DNA of 64,000 nucleotides. Source: Artemia franciscana. Taxonomy: Eukaryota; Arthropoda; Branchiopoda; Anostraca; Artemiidae. Where the stretch lies: positions 5,335,647-5,399,646 of the forward strand of contig NC_088868.1 in assembly GCF_032884065.1 (NCBI RefSeq). The letters are read 5' to 3'. Each line of letters starts with the position of its first letter. Positions within the stretch are counted from its first letter, which is position 1. Shown here one piece after another: positions 61,956 to 64,000 of the stretch. The position numbers and the translations under genes are program-made. Under the pieces are notes generated by a model. It was not told the DNA's origin, made no database searches, and saw only the letters and a list, made by a program, of their open reading frames with translations.

Positions 61956-62525
61956 CTTTCAGGGATGTGTCTACAGGCTAAAGTATGCCCCGGGAAGGTA
62001 TTTTAAAGTACCTACCTCCACTCCTTCTCCCTCCATAGGGCCCTGAAATTTGCCTACATGACAGGTCTATACCTATTAAAATTTTGACAAAACAACATTT
62101 TACTTTAATTTTTAGTTACTAGTTGCTTTTTCTCTACCTTTAGTTCTGAAAATGCAATTCCTGTTATTTGAGTAGAATTTTGAGCCATATCAATGTTTTT
62201 TTTCAAAATTTAGGAAATGTATTTGCATATCTTTAAAGCCTTATAAAATGGAATTGAGTAAAGTTATGAAGCTGAAAACAATTTTGTTGTACTTCAATTA
62301 AGCAGAAGATCTATTTTGCAAGGTTTCACTTTTATAAACCACATATTTTTAAAGGTCATCAAAGGTCAGGGGCCTCTAGAGGGAGAAGGAGTGGAGGTAG
62401 TTTCTTCAAAATACCTTCCAAGGACATACTTTAGTCTGCAGATTCATCCCTGAAAATTTCATTTTCCTAACCTAAACCCTTTCTGAGATAGCAAGAAGTC
62501 AGTTAACTAGAATTTTACCAAAAAT
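61890..62525. repeat. Foldback element next to RNF41 exon 1
   Basis: Arms of about 130 bp: AAAATTCTAGTTAATTGACT and CTTTAGTATGTCC-type sequence, mirrored at 62375-62520. It ends about 100 bp from the exon 1 donor. Confidence 0.8.
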
Positions 62526-62622
62526 CCTACAAACACCTGAGATTTATCCTTTAGAAAGAGATCAAAAGTATGCTGTTTCAACAACTTGTTAGGCTAGTTC
62601 TGCATAGCCAAAACCTGCATAC

Positions 62623-62712
62623 CTGGAGAGGGTCTTCTAAGACATTTGAACAGATAGGGCATAAGAGATCTTCATCAATATCACCAGAAAATCTGGCTAC
62701 ATCTATTCCCAT
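62623..62712 (-). CDS. RNF41: RNF41 coding exon 1 (start codon, first RING cysteines)
   Basis: Encodes residues 1-30. It opens MGIDVARFSGDIDEDLLCPI, the highly conserved NRDP1 N terminus, and carries the first two RING cysteines (C18, C21). The start is the ATG at 62712-62710 because the homology begins exactly there. The exon ends in CTCCAG before a GTATGC donor at 62622, phase 0. A 13.7-kb intron follows. No longer open frame precedes the ATG, and I could not place a transcription start. Confidence 0.93.
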
Positions 62713-63260
62713 CTCAAGTTAAGCTTCTCAGTGTCTAACTTCCGCGTATTCTTCCGACAAACACAAATCTTAGGGCCTAACTTCTGTTTCTTTTGGAAAT
62801 GGGCAGATCTAAAGAGCAGCGTTGACACAGCTTATTTCGGCTAGTACAGAAAATGGTCAGAAACTACCACGGAAATTAAAAAACAAATGGAAATTAAAAA
62901 AAATTATACTCACCTAATCCCCCCGGTCTGTAAATAATTATATCTAAAAAAATCTATTAGATATAATTATAAATAAATAGACCTATTGGATATTATACAC
63001 AAGATGTTTGCATTGACATGCCCAAGATTTATCTTGACAAGTTCCAGTTGGCTGAAACAATGGGTAGGTAAAGAGCTCCACATGATGGTCAAGTTTTTGA
63101 AACTGACAACAGTTTTGCCACACTCTTTTACAAATATTTTATTTGATGGAAAACTATGGTCAGCATTAAGAGTAAGAGCAATACGTACTTCATTATATGC
63201 AAGAAGGTTTAACCGTCAATAATTAACACCATTGACCTTCGTGTTTAGAGGTCGTTTTTT

Positions 63261-63301
<41 letters not shown>

Positions 63302-64000
63302 TGCATCATTCTCTGCTTCTGGCGACTTCATTCTATTTACATCCTTTTGCATAATAGTTTCAGTCTTGTAATATATCTTCCATTAAAGCCATTAAGGTAC
63401 TAAGGATTTCACGATTTAGGTGATGCGCAAGGTGATTTTCAGGAGTATTTTTGGGGTTTAAAAAGTACATTTGGTCTTTTGAAGGTGGCTCAAAATTACC
63501 TTCAATGGTTTATGGAGGATTTAACATCAAAGTACTTGTGAGATAAATTTGTTCAGCTACTTTGAAACTACAAACGTTACGACTACTGATGTTTTCAACC
63601 ATCGCTTACGTTGAGTGTATATAAAGCGAAACATGAATTTAAGCTTAAAATCCGTTTGTGGAACTAAAAAGAGAGTATGACATTGTGAAAAAAGGAAAAC
63701 AACCTTACTTGGAGACAGTGAATGTGTTAATGCAATTCGACCAGGCAAGCAGCAATCTCAAATGAATTACATTTACCGAGGAAATAAAATGACTTTGCAG
63801 TGAATACATACAACGTTGAGAAATCCCAATGAGTTGGTTCTGTTTCAAAACTCACTTTAAGATAAACAACTCTTGACAAAATATGCTTAACTGAAGATCC
63901 AAAAAATATAAATTCACAATCGCTAAAAATATTACGTTGTTTGAAAAAATTAACAGCTGAATCTGTGGGTAAAAGATGTGTAACAATAATCATTCACAAG
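62713..64000. other. 5' flank of RNF41
   Basis: Expected to hold the promoter and 5' UTR. I see no clear TATA box, initiator or upstream exon. A frame at 62986-63222 ends shortly before a poly(A) run but shows no recognisable domain. Confidence 0.4.
63265..63299 (+). repeat. Poly(A) run of 35
   Basis: 35 consecutive A. It could be the tail of a retroposed sequence upstream on the plus strand; no AATAAA was seen right before it. Confidence 0.9.

Larger units (their letters stand above)
14120..62712 (-). other. RNF41: RNF41/NRDP1 orthologue, whole gene (5 coding exons)
   Basis: RING-type E3 ubiquitin ligase; in vertebrates NRDP1 ubiquitinates ErbB3, BRUCE and other targets and is stabilised by the deubiquitinase USP8 (known family biology). 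The exons at 62623-62712, 48819-48961, 45774-46062, 39610-39765 and 14120-14449 join to 1008 nt, 335 aa including an intact stop. Junction phases are 0, 2, 0, 0 and all introns are GT-AG. Domains in order: C3HC3D RING with ligands C18, C21, C34, H36, C39, C42, C53 and D56; a TRAF-like zinc region (C83, C90, H102, C106, C116, C120, H132, C134); a heptad-rich coiled coil about 138-174; a C-terminal USP8-interaction-type domain about 180-318. The human protein is 317 aa as I recall, and this one has about 18 extra residues at the C terminus. Untranslated exons, promoter and poly(A) site were not identified; I did not find a canonical AATAAA in the first ~1.3 kb after the stop. Confidence 0.95.

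Noticed and set aside
62986-63222. 78-aa frame ending before a poly(A) run as a retrogene
   Set aside because: No domain recognised, no poly(A) signal and no flanking duplication found.

Overview
This is a eukaryotic, AT-rich, repeat-laden window from an invertebrate nuclear genome. Long introns, GT-AG splice sites, non-LTR retrotransposons, mariner-, Merlin- and hAT-type DNA elements, SINEs and many satellites all argue for an animal. The repeat style looks most like an arthropod, perhaps a branchiopod crustacean such as Artemia; that species guess rests on memory of its repeats and is unverified.

The one host protein gene I can support is an RNF41/NRDP1 orthologue (RING E3 ubiquitin ligase) on the minus strand. 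Five coding exons spread over about 48.6 kb join in frame from an ATG at 62712-62710 to a TAA at 14122-14120: 62623-62712, 48819-48961, 45774-46062, 39610-39765 and 14120-14449. They sum to 1008 nt (335 aa). Every junction is GT-AG and the reading frame closes across each one. Most of the window is therefore intron of this gene (13.7, 2.8, 6.0 and 25.2 kb) plus about 14 kb of 3' flank and 1.3 kb of 5' flank. A tRNA-Trp(CCA) gene lies on the opposite strand inside the last intron at 24786-24857.

Layout from low to high coordinate: 0.2-7 kb, a foldback repeat family, LINE ORF1 and endonuclease remnants and a tRNA-derived SINE. 7-14 kb, unassigned AT-rich DNA, a TTAA-type MITE, tandem arrays and a decayed copy of the RNF41 terminal exon. 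14.1-14.4 kb, the last exon. 14.9-35 kb, the last intron, with an AT-rich array, RTE-like LINE pieces, a 3.2-kb TIR transposon with its empty site beside it, a Merlin-like element, the tRNA, and a large ~295-bp array. 36-39.3 kb, a LINE inserted in a 141-bp higher-order satellite. 39.6 kb, exon 4. 40-45 kb, a mariner, RTE-like LINEs, a hAT-type MITE and a 127-bp satellite that abuts the exon 3 donor. 45.8-49 kb, exons 3 and 2. 49-62 kb, LINEs, a second SINE, a 325-bp satellite, a Ty3/Gypsy pol remnant, duplications and a foldback. 62.6 kb, exon 1.

All transposon coding regions I could read carry stops or frameshifts or are truncated, so I see no obviously active element. The most interesting items are the 127-bp satellite that repeats the exon 3 splice donor, the TIR transposon with a DUF7869-like coding region, 4-bp target duplication and preserved empty site, and the partial duplication of the RNF41 last exon.
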